From: Polaromonas sp.
GTDB lineage: Bacteria > Pseudomonadota > Gammaproteobacteria > Burkholderiales > Burkholderiaceae_C
Length of the DNA stretch: 41,714 bases
Reading direction: 5' to 3'
Assembly: GCF_018780625.1 (NCBI RefSeq)
Contig: NZ_JADMJK010000082.1
Span: forward strand, 1-41,714
Each line of letters begins with the position of its first letter. The first letter of the stretch is position 1. The notes under the pieces were generated by a model, which was not told the origin of the DNA, did not search any database, and saw nothing but the letters and a program-made list of their open reading frames with translations. Below, piece by piece: positions 16,078 to 27,998 of the stretch. The position numbers and the translations under genes are program-made.

Positions 16078-17244
16078 GTGAAGACATTGCCGACGACGAC
16101 ACCTACTTTCTCCGAGCGCTCAGCCTTGACGAAAGTCCAAAGCGCCGCAGCGCTGTCTGCGCTTCTTGCTGTCAGTTTGCTGGCAGGCTGCTCCACCCTC
16201 AAAGACGTCATGGAAGGCGAACGGGTCGACTACAAATCGAGCGGCGCTAAAGCCCCTTCCCTCGATATTCCGCCCGACCTGACCCAGTTGACCCGTGAAA
16301 CCCGCTACGTCGTTCCCGGCGCAGCGGTCTCAGCAAGCAGCTACCAGGTGGGCCAGCCGACCCAGACCGTGGCCACGGCAGCGGCTACCGTGGGCGACGT
16401 GCGGGTCGAGCGCGCGGGCTCACAGCGCTGGCTGGTGATCAACCGCCCTGCAGACAAGCTCTGGGACCCCGTACGTACTTTCTGGCTTGAGAGCGGATTT
16501 TTGCTGGCGCAAGACCAGGAAAACCTCGGCATCATGGAAACAGACTGGGCCGAAAACAGAGCCAAGCTGCCGCAGGACTTCATTCGCAACACCCTGGGCA
16601 AATTGCTGGACAGCGTTTACTCCACCGGGGAGCGTGACAAGTTTCGCACCCGCCTTGAACGCAGGCCCGACGGCGGCACCGAGGTCTACATCAGCCATCG
16701 CGGCATGGTCGAAGTGGTGACCGGTGGAAAAAGCGGTGGCACGGGTGACGGCACGATCTGGCAACCACGTCCGGCCGACCCAGAGCTGGAGGCCGAATTT
16801 CTGCGCCGCCTCATGGTCAAGCTGGGCGTGACGCAGGAACAATCGAAAGCGCTCGTAGCCGCAGGTGTTGCCAGCAAGCCAACGTCCCGCGTCGCCGCGG
16901 TGAACAACCTGCCCGTCGTGCAGATCGATGAAGGATTCGAGCGCGCCTGGCGGCGGGTCGGCCTGGCGCTGGACCGCACTGGTTTTACAGTGGAAGATCG
17001 TGACCGCAGCCAGGGCACCTACTTCGTGCGCTACGTGGCGCCTTTGACCGACAAGCGCGAAGCGGGCTTCTTCAGCAAACTGTTCAGTGGCTCAGCACCC
17101 GCAGTGAAGCCGCTGAAGTACCGCATCACCCTCAAGAGCCAGGGCGAAAACACCACGGTGTCCGTTCTGAACGAGCAAGGTGCGCCCGAATCGTCCTCCA
17201 ATGCGCAACGCATTGTTCAGGTGATTGCCGACGACCTGAAGTAA
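16078..17244 (+). CDS. bamC: Outer membrane assembly lipoprotein BamC
   Basis: The 388-residue lipoprotein starts at GTG 16078 with AAGGA seven bases upstream. A signal with lipobox LLAGC places the lipidated cysteine at C38. The segment after it has DYKSSGAKAPSLDIPPDL, the conserved BamC (NlpB) unstructured N-terminal region that binds BamD. Two helix-grip domains follow. It is part of the BAM complex that inserts beta-barrel proteins into the outer membrane. It follows dapA and precedes the MBL hydrolase in the same direction. Confidence 0.88.
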   Translation: MKTLPTTTPTFSERSALTKVQSAAALSALLAVSLLAGCSTLKDVMEGERVDYKSSGAKAPSLDIPPDLTQLTRETRYVVPGAAVSASSYQVGQPTQTVATAAATVGDVRVERAGSQRWLVINRPADKLWDPVRTFWLESGFLLAQDQENLGIMETDWAENRAKLPQDFIRNTLGKLLDSVYSTGERDKFRTRLERRPDGGTEVYISHRGMVEVVTGGKSGGTGDGTIWQPRPADPELEAEFLRRLMVKLGVTQEQSKALVAAGVASKPTSRVAAVNNLPVVQIDEGFERAWRRVGLALDRTGFTVEDRDRSQGTYFVRYVAPLTDKREAGFFSKLFSGSAPAVKPLKYRITLKSQGENTTVSVLNEQGAPESSSNAQRIVQVIADDLK

Positions 17245-17284
17245 GCGCAGGTCTATTTGAATCGATATATCCGCGCATGCCACC

Positions 17285-18055
17285 GTGCTGAGGTTTAAAA
17301 GCCTGGGCAGTGGCAGCACCGGCAACGCCACGCTGGTAGAAGTCACCAGCCGCAGGCCCCTTCGGCTGCTGGTGGATTGCGGTCTTGGACTCAAGCAGCT
17401 TTCTGTCCGCCTGGCTGGCGCGGGCTTGGCCGATGAAGATATCGATGCCATTTTTATCACGCACGAGCACAGCGACCATATTGGATGTGCCCGTCAATTT
17501 TCGCGCCGTCATGGTGTGCCGGTCTGGATGAGCAGCGGCACCTACGAAGGCATAGGCTCGCCTGACTTCGGCGGCCTGCTCCACACCGCGCGCGACGGCG
17601 AAGCCATTGACCTCGGTGACCTGCAGATCATGCCGTTTACGGTGCCCCATGATGCCCGGGAGCCGTTGCAGCTAAGCTGCACGGATGGCGCGGCGAAACT
17701 GGGAATTCTGACCGACCTCGGCCACGCCACGGCGCACCTGCTGGCACATCTGGAGCACTGCAATGCCTTGCTGCTCGAGTGCAATCACGACAGCGACCTG
17801 CTGGCACAGTCGCGCTATCCGCCTTTCCTGAAGCGTCGCGTCGGCGGAAAATACGGCCACTTGTCGAATCATGCGGCCGGCGCAATTGCCCAATCCCTGG
17901 CACACGAAGGACTCAAGCACCTGGTAACAGCCCACCTGAGTGAGCAAAATAACCGCCCGGAACTCGCCTATCAAGCCATGGCGGACGCACTCGGGAGCAT
18001 GACCGAAGTCACTATTGCAGATGCAGGCAGTGGCACACGCTGGCTTTCAGTTTAG
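17285..18055 (+). CDS. MBL-fold metallohydrolase, WalJ/YycJ-like
   Basis: The 256-residue protein begins at a GTG (17285) with MLRFKSLGSGSTGNATLVE, the opening of the YycJ/WalJ group. Metal ligands are in THEHSDH (H60, H62, D64, H65), with later DLGHATAHL, ECNHD and HLSEQN segments supplying further ligands. Relatives are reported to be 5'-to-3' exonuclease-like nucleases, but the substrate here is not proven. An ATG at 17277 is out of frame. It lies 40 bp after bamC and ends before a bidirectional terminator. Confidence 0.85.
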   Translation: MLRFKSLGSGSTGNATLVEVTSRRPLRLLVDCGLGLKQLSVRLAGAGLADEDIDAIFITHEHSDHIGCARQFSRRHGVPVWMSSGTYEGIGSPDFGGLLHTARDGEAIDLGDLQIMPFTVPHDAREPLQLSCTDGAAKLGILTDLGHATAHLLAHLEHCNALLLECNHDSDLLAQSRYPPFLKRRVGGKYGHLSNHAAGAIAQSLAHEGLKHLVTAHLSEQNNRPELAYQAMADALGSMTEVTIADAGSGTRWLSV

Positions 18056-18117
18056 GCCTGGTGAAGACCATGGGCTGGTTTCAAGTCCCGTGACCCCGCG
18101 CAAACAGCAGCAGGCAC

Positions 18118-18144
18118 AAAAAAGCCGCCCGGAGGCGGCTTTTT
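18118..18144. terminator. Bidirectional intrinsic terminator
   Basis: GCCGCC (18124-18129) pairs with GGCGGC (18134-18139) around a 4-nt loop, flanked by A6 on the left and T5 on the right, which also pair. It can end the MBL gene on the plus strand and the Ala-rich lipoprotein gene on the minus strand. Confidence 0.85.
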
Positions 18145-18161
18145 CATGAATCACGAAGTGA

Positions 18162-18407
18162 TTACTTCTTTGCTTCGCTGGCAGCAGATGCAGCTGCGTC
18201 AGTGGCAGCAGCAGCAGCGGCGCCGGCGGCAGCGGCGGAACCAGCTGCTTCGGAAGCGGAAGCAGCGGCTGCTGCGGCTGCAGGTTCAGCAGCAGGAACA
18301 ACCACAACCGGTGCTGGCGTTACAACGATGGGGGCTTCTTCTTTTTTACCGCAGGCAGCCAGTGCAACAGCGGCAACAATTGCTGCCATAACGAGTGATT
18401 TGTTCAT
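18162..18407 (-). CDS. Small Ala-rich lipoprotein
   Basis: The 81-residue protein has a signal and a lipobox ALAAC with C19 as the acylated cysteine. A charged GKKEEA follows, then a Val/Pro stretch and some 45 residues of nearly pure Ala with Ser, Glu and Thr. Such low complexity gives no fold-level clue. It might be a spacer lipoprotein. A promoter with perfect TTGACA lies upstream, and AAGGAT precedes the ATG, so it is probably a real, well expressed gene. The DNA is rich in GCA/GCN repeats. Confidence 0.75.
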   Translation of the reverse strand: MNKSLVMAAIVAAVALAACGKKEEAPIVVTPAPVVVVPAAEPAAAAAAASASEAAGSAAAAGAAAAAATDAAASAASEAKK

Positions 18408-18424
18408 TTTTAGATCCTTGATGA

Positions 18425-18454
18425 ATTAAGAAAACTGTTTCCGGAGTTTGTCAA
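18425..18454 (-). promoter_or_regulatory. Promoter of the Ala-rich lipoprotein gene
   Basis: On the minus strand TTGACA (18454-18449) is separated by 18 bp from CTTAAT (18430-18425), a 4-of-6 match to the -10 consensus. The start codon is 18 bp further on. Confidence 0.55.
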
Positions 18455-18694
18455 AAGAAACCCAAACCAAAATTCAAGTTATGTTTTGACCAGGGAAAGA
18501 ATTCGAACTCTTTCTACCCAGCCACAAATTATATGTCGGAATATACAAGCATGAAAACCCTTAGAGGGCTCATCGTGACGCCACGCTCGCAAGTAGTTCC
18601 AAAAAAACCACAGCCCGCCAGCACACATCAAAAAAATCACTTCAGAGGCTGAAGCAGGCTTGTTCGCGCCCGTCGGTTCCTGACACACGCCCAA

Positions 18695-19207
18695 CTACAG
18701 CCCAAGGATAGTCGCAGGAAACGCAGGCACACTTTTCAGCAGCAACGCATTCAACCGCTCCTTCAAGGCAACGCGACCAAGCGCGTCAGCGCTTGCGATG
18801 CCGGCACACCGCTGGAGGTCTGTTCGCTCAAAGGCCCAAGCGGGTCCCCAGAACGCGCTGGGCAGATCAGCGGCAGGGGTCGTGCCCATTGCACGGCATT
18901 CCACAAGATGCGACCAGGTTCGCCGCCAGGTTACAAAGCGCATGTGCCTTCGCTGCACCTCATCGTAGTTTTTGGCGAGTATCGTGAGCTTGCGCCCGGC
19001 TTTGGACCAGTCTTGCAGGGACTGGGCAACAGCGCGCTCACCCAGAGGCCAGTCTGCAAAGTCGGGGTCACACCAAATGATTTCACGCCATCCCTTCAGA
19101 GCAGCGACACCCAATGAGTGGCGAATCAGTTCTGTAAACTCGCTGCGGCCGCTAAATCGACCTTCAAGCAAGGCAGCAGGCAAAGCGGGAGGTGATTGAG
19201 CATCCAT
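18695..19207 (-). CDS. Hypothetical protein following RoxA
   Basis: I do not recognise this 170-residue protein. It has no signal peptide or membrane segment and is rich in Trp and Arg. Visible stretches are GWREIIWCDPDFADWPLGERAV and a helical region with Arg/His/Trp residues (RRHMRFVTWRRTW), which could bind nucleic acid or phosphate. The first half has an alternating strand-helix pattern. It lies 55 bp after the ribosomal oxygenase gene in the same direction, so co-transcription is likely. The ATG at 19207 is the start. The 287-bp stretch 18408-18694 after it holds only the lipoprotein promoter. Confidence 0.7.
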   Translation of the reverse strand: MDAQSPPALPAALLEGRFSGRSEFTELIRHSLGVAALKGWREIIWCDPDFADWPLGERAVAQSLQDWSKAGRKLTILAKNYDEVQRRHMRFVTWRRTWSHLVECRAMGTTPAADLPSAFWGPAWAFERTDLQRCAGIASADALGRVALKERLNALLLKSVPAFPATILGL

Positions 19208-19262
19208 GCGATTTTCCCGTTGGCTTGGTCTGATTTTTCGTTAAATTAGCGCCGCTCAGGCA

Positions 19263-20498
19263 TCAGCAATCAGCACCCGGCGATTCAGGCAAATCCTGCA
19301 GCAACCAGCCTGCGCCATGCCAGTCCTCCAGCAGCGCCAAAGCCGATGCACTGGCCTTGCGCAACGCCTGGGGCAGCAGGCTGCGCTGATCCGCCAGAAG
19401 GCGCATGAAACGGGCATCGGCGCCTTTGGCGCGGTAGCTTTCGCCGTTGATAAACACGTGATCACCGTCATACATCATCCGGGTACGCGCATCCAGATGA
19501 ACACTGCTTTGGCCCGATTTTGCGGCCTCCTCAGACCATCCCTGCACAGGCTCGTCAAACCAGACCGTGGGTTTGGGTGCCGTCATGTACTCGCCCAGCG
19601 CGCAGTGAAGGGCCAGCGGGTCCTTCAGCGCATCAAGCACGGCCTGCCCGGCAAAGGCGGCCAACGAGGCCGGCAACTCGGCCGGGGTCGCGGTTGCGGC
19701 CTGACCAGGGTCCTGGTACAGGCGCGGCGGGCGTCCGGCCCGGCGCCGGCCTTCGCCACTGGCCTGGGCTTCTTCCTCGTCCTCTGAAAACTCTGCCAGG
19801 CGGCGCAGCAATTCGGCGGCCAGCTCACTTCGGCTCGGGACCCGAAAACCCACAGAATAAGTCATGCAGTCAGCGGGCTTGCCGTCGCTGCCAAGCGCCG
19901 CTTCAGCGATGCCATCATGCGCATAGCCGGGCGGCAGGTAAAGCATGTCGCCCGCCTCAAGCACAAACTCTTCTTCTGGCTCAAAGTTCTGCAGTATCTT
20001 GAGCGGCACGCCCGGCTGCAGCGTCAGGTCTTTTTGCCGCCCTATCCGCCAGCGCCGTTGTCCGCTGGCTTGCAACAAAAACACATCGTAGCTGTCAAAG
20101 TGCGGACCTACGCCACCGCCAGGCGTTGCATACGAGATCATCAGGTCGTCCAGCCGGGCATCGGGGACGAAACGGAACTGCTGCAGCAAGGCATGCGCAC
20201 CAGCGTCATGCATGTCCACGCCTTGCACGAGCAAAGTCCATCCCGGCTTGGCCAAAGGGGGCAGAGCTCTGGGGCCCATAGGCCCCTGCTTCATGCGCCA
20301 GCCGTTGGATTGCTGAACAATCAAGCGGGATTCAACCTGCTCGCGCGTCGCCAGTTTGAACAGCGCCGCCCGGCTCAATACAGGCTTGAATCCGGGAATA
20401 GCCTGGCGCACAAGAAGCGGCTTTTTTTGCCAGTGCCGATGCATGAATTGCGCTGGGCTCAGGCCAGCGAGGAGGTCAAGAGGTTGATTTATATCCAT
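19263..20498 (-). CDS. roxA: Ribosomal protein L16 3-hydroxylase-like JmjC/cupin oxygenase
   Basis: The 411-residue protein has a JmjC-type cupin. Iron ligands are visible as H133 and D135 in GPHFDSYDVFLLQ and H194 in PPGYAHDG. The N-terminal AQFMHRHWQKKPLLVRQA is diagnostic of the YcfD/RoxA family. It is a 2-oxoglutarate- and Fe(II)-dependent oxygenase whose E. coli relative hydroxylates Arg81 of ribosomal protein L16. At 411 residues it is longer than E. coli YcfD (373). The extra part includes a Glu-, Arg- and Pro-rich insert around residue 235. Its start codon is only 14 bp from the divergent SlyD-like gene. Confidence 0.88.
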   Translation of the reverse strand: MDINQPLDLLAGLSPAQFMHRHWQKKPLLVRQAIPGFKPVLSRAALFKLATREQVESRLIVQQSNGWRMKQGPMGPRALPPLAKPGWTLLVQGVDMHDAGAHALLQQFRFVPDARLDDLMISYATPGGGVGPHFDSYDVFLLQASGQRRWRIGRQKDLTLQPGVPLKILQNFEPEEEFVLEAGDMLYLPPGYAHDGIAEAALGSDGKPADCMTYSVGFRVPSRSELAAELLRRLAEFSEDEEEAQASGEGRRRAGRPPRLYQDPGQAATATPAELPASLAAFAGQAVLDALKDPLALHCALGEYMTAPKPTVWFDEPVQGWSEEAAKSGQSSVHLDARTRMMYDGDHVFINGESYRAKGADARFMRLLADQRSLLPQALRKASASALALLEDWHGAGWLLQDLPESPGADC

Positions 20499-20512
20499 GG
20501 GACAATTGTCGG

Positions 20513-21037
20513 ATGAAAATCACCCCACAATGCGTCGTAGCCCTTACATGGACGCTGAAAGATACTCTGGGCGATGTACTGGACGAACTGGACGAGTCCG
20601 TCGAATTCCTGCTTGGCGGCGACGATTTGCTGGTCAAAATTGAAGAAGCCTTGCAAGGCCACGAAGCTGGAGACGCACTTGAGCTGCACCTGGAGCCCGA
20701 ACACGGGTTTGGCGACTACGATGAAAACCTGGTTTTCCTGGAGCCACGCGCCATTTTTCCGGCCGAACTTGAAGAGGGCATGACCTTCGATGGCGCTGCC
20801 CTGCCAGAAGGCGCCAGCGGGGAAATGCCACAAGACTTCATCTACACGGTGACGGAAATTTACCCTGAACATGTGGTGCTTGACGGAAACCATCCCCTTG
20901 CTGGAATCGCCATTCGCCTGGCCATCAAGGTCGAGTCGGTGCGTGATGCCACCGAGGACGAAATCGGACAGGGCACCATGGGCACCGGTTTTTTCAAGCT
21001 GGAGCCGCTCATTCCTGGCAACGACACCCTGCACTGA
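20513..21037 (+). CDS. FKBP-type peptidyl-prolyl isomerase, SlyD-like
   Basis: The 174-residue protein has the SlyD split of FKBP halves around an insert-in-flap domain. VVALTWTLKDTLGDVLDELD opens the FKBP part, LEPEHGFGDYDENLV leads into the flap, and NHPLAGIAIRLAIKV is the conserved closing strand. It lacks the His/Cys-rich metal tail of E. coli SlyD. It should catalyse prolyl isomerisation and act as a chaperone in the cytoplasm. Only 14 bp separate its ATG from the RoxA ATG, and no strong ribosome site fits in that space. Confidence 0.88.
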   Translation: MKITPQCVVALTWTLKDTLGDVLDELDESVEFLLGGDDLLVKIEEALQGHEAGDALELHLEPEHGFGDYDENLVFLEPRAIFPAELEEGMTFDGAALPEGASGEMPQDFIYTVTEIYPEHVVLDGNHPLAGIAIRLAIKVESVRDATEDEIGQGTMGTGFFKLEPLIPGNDTLH

Positions 21038-21056
21038 TAACGCTGCCCGGTGGCAC

Positions 21057-21099
21057 AAAAAAAAGCGGCGCTGCAGTTGAACTGCAGCGCCGCTTTTTT
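21057..21099. terminator. Strong bidirectional terminator
   Basis: A perfect 13-bp stem (21065-21077 with 21081-21093) has a TGA loop and is flanked by A8 and T6. It lies between the convergent SlyD-like gene and the glycine-zipper lipoprotein gene and can serve both. Confidence 0.92.
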
Positions 21100-21113
21100 A
21101 TGAAAGCCGATGA

Positions 21114-21665
21114 TCAATAACGGAACAGTTGCCCGTTTTCAATACGGACGCGGTCACCCGGACGCAAGTCGCCGGTAGACCCGAGGTCGAAGGAGCGGCG
21201 GGCACCGTTGTCGGTTTGTACAGAGATACGATAGGTTTCAATGACCTGCGTTCTCGTATTTTTCTCAATGGCATTGCCGGCCAGCGCGCCGCCTACAATG
21301 CCGGCGATTCGGGCAACGTCGCGTCCCGAGCCACCGCCAACCTGGTTACCAATGACACCGCCAGCAAGACCGCCAATGATGGCTCCTGCGCCGGTGCCCT
21401 GGCCTTCGCCTTGGGTTCGGATGACTTCGATATTGGTGACGCGGCCGTATTCAACATAGGCAGGATTCACGTTCCCGGCGGGATAGGACGATGACGGATA
21501 GGTTGCAGCGGGATAAGTCGCTGCCGGGTAAGTCGCCGCCGGATAGGTCGACGTAGGGTATGAACCCATCGGTGCCATGCTGCCCATGGGCTGCGCGCAA
21601 GCGGCAAGGCCTGCCAGCACGACGATGGATGAAACTACGGCCGTAATGCGTAATGAACTGCGCAT
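21114..21665 (-). CDS. Glycine-zipper outer membrane lipoprotein (SlyB/Pcp-like)
   Basis: The 183-residue protein has a lipobox LAAC with C23. A Tyr-Pro-rich linker with repeated TYPAA units follows (about residues 35-62). A glycine-zipper 2TM segment (GAGAIIGGLAGGVIGNQVGG and IAGIVGGALAGNAIE) and a C-terminal small beta domain ending RVRIENGQLFRY complete it. This is the layout of SlyB/Pcp-type outer membrane lipoproteins. The ATG at 21665 begins the signal. Expression level and role, perhaps envelope stability, are inferred from the family. Confidence 0.85.
   Translation of the reverse strand: MRSSLRITAVVSSIVVLAGLAACAQPMGSMAPMGSYPTSTYPAATYPAATYPAATYPSSSYPAGNVNPAYVEYGRVTNIEVIRTQGEGQGTGAGAIIGGLAGGVIGNQVGGGSGRDVARIAGIVGGALAGNAIEKNTRTQVIETYRISVQTDNGARRSFDLGSTGDLRPGDRVRIENGQLFRY
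21481..21555. repeat. 15-bp tandem repeat, five units
   Basis: Five imperfect 15-bp units starting ggata encode the TYPAA repeats of the glycine-zipper lipoprotein. Unit boundaries are at 21481, 21496, 21511, 21526 and 21541. Unit loss or gain keeps the reading frame. Confidence 0.8.
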
Positions 21666-21867
21666 GAAAATCTCCTGTGATTAACATCAAAACAGTGCGC
21701 CAAGCCTGAAGGCTGCCCGCCAGGCGAGCCGCCTTAGTTGGCTTCACTGCTGATGAGTGTATTAAATGCCCCAGCCAGCCCGGAGGCGGTGGGAATTGCA
21801 CCAACGACGCCGTCAGATAAGCTGAGGCACCCGTGTAGGCGAACACGCCTTGGTGCGGCAAGCGCTC

Positions 21868-22314
21868 TCAGCCCTTGCCGGTGGAGCCGTAGCCGCCCTC
21901 GCCGCGTTCGCTGGCTGGAAATTCTGCCACCACATTGAACTGAACCTGCGCAACGGGCACGATCACCAGCTGGGCAATCCGCTCCATGGGCTCAATGGTA
22001 AACGGCACATCGCTGCGATTCCAGGCACTGACCATCAGCTGGCCCTGGTAGTCGCTGTCGATCAGGCCCACCAGGTTGCCCAGCACAATGCCGTGTTTGT
22101 GGCCCAGCCCGGAGCGCGGCAGAATCAGCGCCGCAAAACCGGGGTTGTGCAGATAAATGGCGATTCCAGTGGGCACCAGTTGCCACGCATTGGCACCCAG
22201 TGTCAGCGGAGCATCCAGGCAAGCGCGCAAGTCCAGGCCGGCACTTCCGGGCGTGGCGTAATTGGGGAGATTGCCCTGAAGGCGCGGGTCAATGATCTTG
22301 AGGTCGATTTTCAT
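21868..22314 (-). CDS. dut: dUTP diphosphatase
   Basis: The 148-residue enzyme hydrolyses dUTP to dUMP and keeps uracil out of DNA. Motif 1 is [10 protein letters not shown], motif 2 is [12 protein letters not shown] with the Ser and Gly of the phosphate site, and motif 3 is [11 protein letters not shown]. The Gly-rich C-terminal tail [14 protein letters not shown] is motif 5, which closes over the trimer active site. It lies 46 bp after coaBC, the same pairing seen in many proteobacteria, so the two are probably one operon. Confidence 0.95.
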   Translation of the reverse strand: MKIDLKIIDPRLQGNLPNYATPGSAGLDLRACLDAPLTLGANAWQLVPTGIAIYLHNPGFAALILPRSGLGHKHGIVLGNLVGLIDSDYQGQLMVSAWNRSDVPFTIEPMERIAQLVIVPVAQVQFNVVAEFPASERGEGGYGSTGKG

Positions 22315-22360
22315 AAATTGGCAGCATTGATTTCTTTAAAACTATTCCAAGCGTGCGGTC

Positions 22361-23614
22361 TTACGCGCCGATTCTGCTTGCGATCTCCTGAACCAGCCGG
22401 CGCGCGAGCGAGAGCTTGGAAGCTCTGGGCAGCGCAGTGTTGCCCTGCGCGTCCACCAGCAGCAGCGCATTGTGGTCCTGGCCAAAGGTATCGGGTCCGA
22501 TGTTGCCCACCAGCAGCGGCACTTTTTTGCGCAGGCGCTTGGCTTGGGCGTTCTCCAGCAGATCGTGGCTTTCTGCGGCAAAACCCACGCAATACAACGC
22601 GCCCGCCTGGGCCGCGGCAGACCGGGCGACGGTGGCCAGAATGTCGGTATTTTCAGCAAATTCCAGTTGCGGCGCGTGGCCAGAACCATCCTTCTTGATT
22701 TTTTGCATGGCGGGCGCTGCGGGCCGCCAATCGGCCACAGCGGCAGTAGCTATAAAAATAGTAGCAAACTTGGCATGCGATACAACGGCATCAAGCATAT
22801 CTGATGCCGACTTCACATCCACCCGCGTAACCCCGCGCGGCGTGGGCAGGCTCACCGGCCCCGCAACCAGCGTCACTTGGGCGCCGGCCTCACGCGCCGC
22901 GCGTGCAATCGCAAAGCCCATTTTTCCGCTCGACAGATTGGTGATGCCGCGCACCGGGTCGATCGCCTCGTAGGTCGGGCCAGCCGTCACCAGCACCTGC
23001 TGGCCGGCCAGTACCTTGGGCGTAAAAAACGCAATGACGTCCTCCAGCAACTGGTCGGGCTCCAGCATGCGGCCGTCGCCGGTCTCGCCGCAAGCCTGAA
23101 AGCCTGTCCCCACGCCCAGCACCGTCGCGCCATCCGCCGCCAACTGAAGCAAGTTGCGCTGGGTCGCCGGATGCGCGTACATCTCGCGGTTCATCGCCGG
23201 CGCCAGCAGCAGCGGCACCTGGTCGAGCGGCCTGGCCAGACACATCAGGCTCAGCAGGTCATCGGCCCGGCCATGCAGCAGTTTGGCCATAAAGTCGGCG
23301 CTGCAAGGCGCAATCAAGATTGCGTCGGCTTCCCGAGACAGGTTGATATGCGCCATGTTGTTGGCCTCACGGCTGTCCCATTGGCTGGTGTAGACCGGCC
23401 GACCACTGAGCGCCTGCATCGTGACCGGGGTGATGAACTGCTCGGCCGCCTCGGTCATGACCACCTGCACGGTGGCGCCGGCCTTGATCAGTGCACGGCA
23501 CAACTCGGCCGCCTTATAGCAGGCAATCCCGCCCGACAAGCCCAGCAAGAGATGTTTGCCGGCCAGATCCTGCGTACAGTCGCCACTGCTCGGGCCGTTT
23601 GTTTCATTTGTCAT
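22361..23614 (-). CDS. coaBC: Bifunctional phosphopantothenoylcysteine decarboxylase/synthase
   Basis: From the ATG at 23614 the protein has 417 residues; the longer open frame to 23659 is less likely. The N-terminal CoaC half starts HLLLGLSGGIACYKAAELCR and has an FMN-binding Rossmann-like fold, with PAMNREMY as the PxMNxxMW substrate clamp. The C-terminal CoaB half has VTAGPTYEAIDPVRGITNLSSGKMG and then AAVADWRP. It makes 4'-phosphopantetheine from phosphopantothenate, cysteine and CTP. Near residues 284-289 the sequence ATIFIA is encoded by a 17-bp palindromic element. Confidence 0.95.
   Translation of the reverse strand: MTNETNGPSSGDCTQDLAGKHLLLGLSGGIACYKAAELCRALIKAGATVQVVMTEAAEQFITPVTMQALSGRPVYTSQWDSREANNMAHINLSREADAILIAPCSADFMAKLLHGRADDLLSLMCLARPLDQVPLLLAPAMNREMYAHPATQRNLLQLAADGATVLGVGTGFQACGETGDGRMLEPDQLLEDVIAFFTPKVLAGQQVLVTAGPTYEAIDPVRGITNLSSGKMGFAIARAAREAGAQVTLVAGPVSLPTPRGVTRVDVKSASDMLDAVVSHAKFATIFIATAAVADWRPAAPAMQKIKKDGSGHAPQLEFAENTDILATVARSAAAQAGALYCVGFAAESHDLLENAQAKRLRKKVPLLVGNIGPDTFGQDHNALLLVDAQGNTALPRASKLSLARRLVQEIASRIGA
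22749..22765. repeat. 17-bp GCTA-TAGC palindromic element inside coaBC
   Basis: GCTATAAAAATAGTAGC (plus strand) lies inside coaBC. On the coding strand it reads GCTACTATTTTTATAGC, giving ATIFIA with GCT in codon phase. It is AT-rich in a GC-rich gene and matches the DUF455 copy at 15 of 17 positions. Confidence 0.55.
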
Positions 23615-23723
23615 GCCCGGCAATGTAGCAGCTAAACACGGCCGCTCAAGCGCAGGCAAAGGGGTCCGGCTGCGAATGTTTCAGTTTGGTCAGGGGGCTG
23701 GCGGCGCTCGCGCGCCCACCCCC

Positions 23724-25471
<1,748 letters not shown>

Positions 25472-25473
25472 CC

Positions 25474-26328
25474 ATGAAACTGTGCGGATTTGACATCGGC
25501 CTGGACCAGCCCTTTTTCCTGATTGCAGGGCCCTGCGTCATTGAATCGGAGCAATTGCAGATGGACACGGCGGGCACGCTGAAGGAAATCACTTCCGCGC
25601 TGGGCATTCCGTTCATTTTCAAGAGCAGCTTTGACAAGGCCAACCGTTCGTCGGGCAGCACTTTTCGCGGCCCCGGCATCGACCAGGGCCTTGCGATTCT
25701 GGCCAAGGTCAAGCGCGAACTTCAACTGCCGGTGCTGACGGACATCCACGACGCATCGCAGATTGCCCAGGTTGCCAGCGTGGTGGACGTGCTGCAGACC
25801 CCCGCCTTTTTGTGCCGCCAAACCGACTTCATCCGTGCTGTTGCGCAATCGGGCAAACCGGTCAATATCAAGAAAGGCCAGTTTTTAGCGCCCGGCGACA
25901 TGAAAAACGTGATCGACAAAGCGCGCGCTGCAGCCCGCGAAATGGGGCTTGATGAAGACAACTTCATGGCCTGCGAGCGTGGCGCCAGTTTTGGCTACAA
26001 CAATCTGGTCTCCGACATGCGCAGCCTGGCGATCATGCGCGAAACCAACGCACCCGTGGTGTTTGACGCCACCCATTCGGTACAGCTACCCGGCGGCATG
26101 GGCACCAGCAGCGGCGGCCAGCGTGAGATGGTGCCCGTACTGGCACGGGCGGCAGTCGCGGTTGGCATTGCCGGCCTCTTCATGGAAACCCATCCGGACC
26201 CGGCCAAGGCGATGAGCGACGGGCCCAATGCTGTTCCGCTCAAGCACATGAAAGCGCTGCTGGAGACGTTGCTTGAACTGGACCGCGTGACCAAGAAGAA
26301 TGGTTTTCTAGAGAACAACTTCAACTGA
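25474..26328 (+). CDS. kdsA: 3-deoxy-8-phosphooctulonate synthase
   Basis: The 284-residue enzyme condenses arabinose 5-phosphate with PEP to make KDO-8-phosphate for lipopolysaccharide. It opens with [13 protein letters not shown] and shows [17 protein letters not shown], and [18 protein letters not shown] with the metal-binding and phosphate residues. Later motifs include [13 protein letters not shown] and FMETHPDP. The ATG lies two bases after the pyrG stop, so the two genes are coupled. Confidence 0.97.
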   Translation: MKLCGFDIGLDQPFFLIAGPCVIESEQLQMDTAGTLKEITSALGIPFIFKSSFDKANRSSGSTFRGPGIDQGLAILAKVKRELQLPVLTDIHDASQIAQVASVVDVLQTPAFLCRQTDFIRAVAQSGKPVNIKKGQFLAPGDMKNVIDKARAAAREMGLDEDNFMACERGASFGYNNLVSDMRSLAIMRETNAPVVFDATHSVQLPGGMGTSSGGQREMVPVLARAAVAVGIAGLFMETHPDPAKAMSDGPNAVPLKHMKALLETLLELDRVTKKNGFLENNFN

Positions 26329-26345
26329 ACCCACCGGAAAAGACC

Positions 26346-27963
<1,618 letters not shown>

Positions 27964-27998
27964 ACGCCAGGCACTGACTGTACCCAGCTGAGCATCCC

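Noticed and set aside
18490-18520. tRNA-like T-arm (GTTCGAAT with flanking complementary bases)
   Set aside because: No acceptor, D or anticodon arms can be built around it; it is a short near-palindrome only.
18479-18694. 71-residue minus-strand ORF in the gap after the RoxA-linked gene
   Set aside because: No ribosome site, no motif and composition unlike neighbouring genes; probably non-coding.
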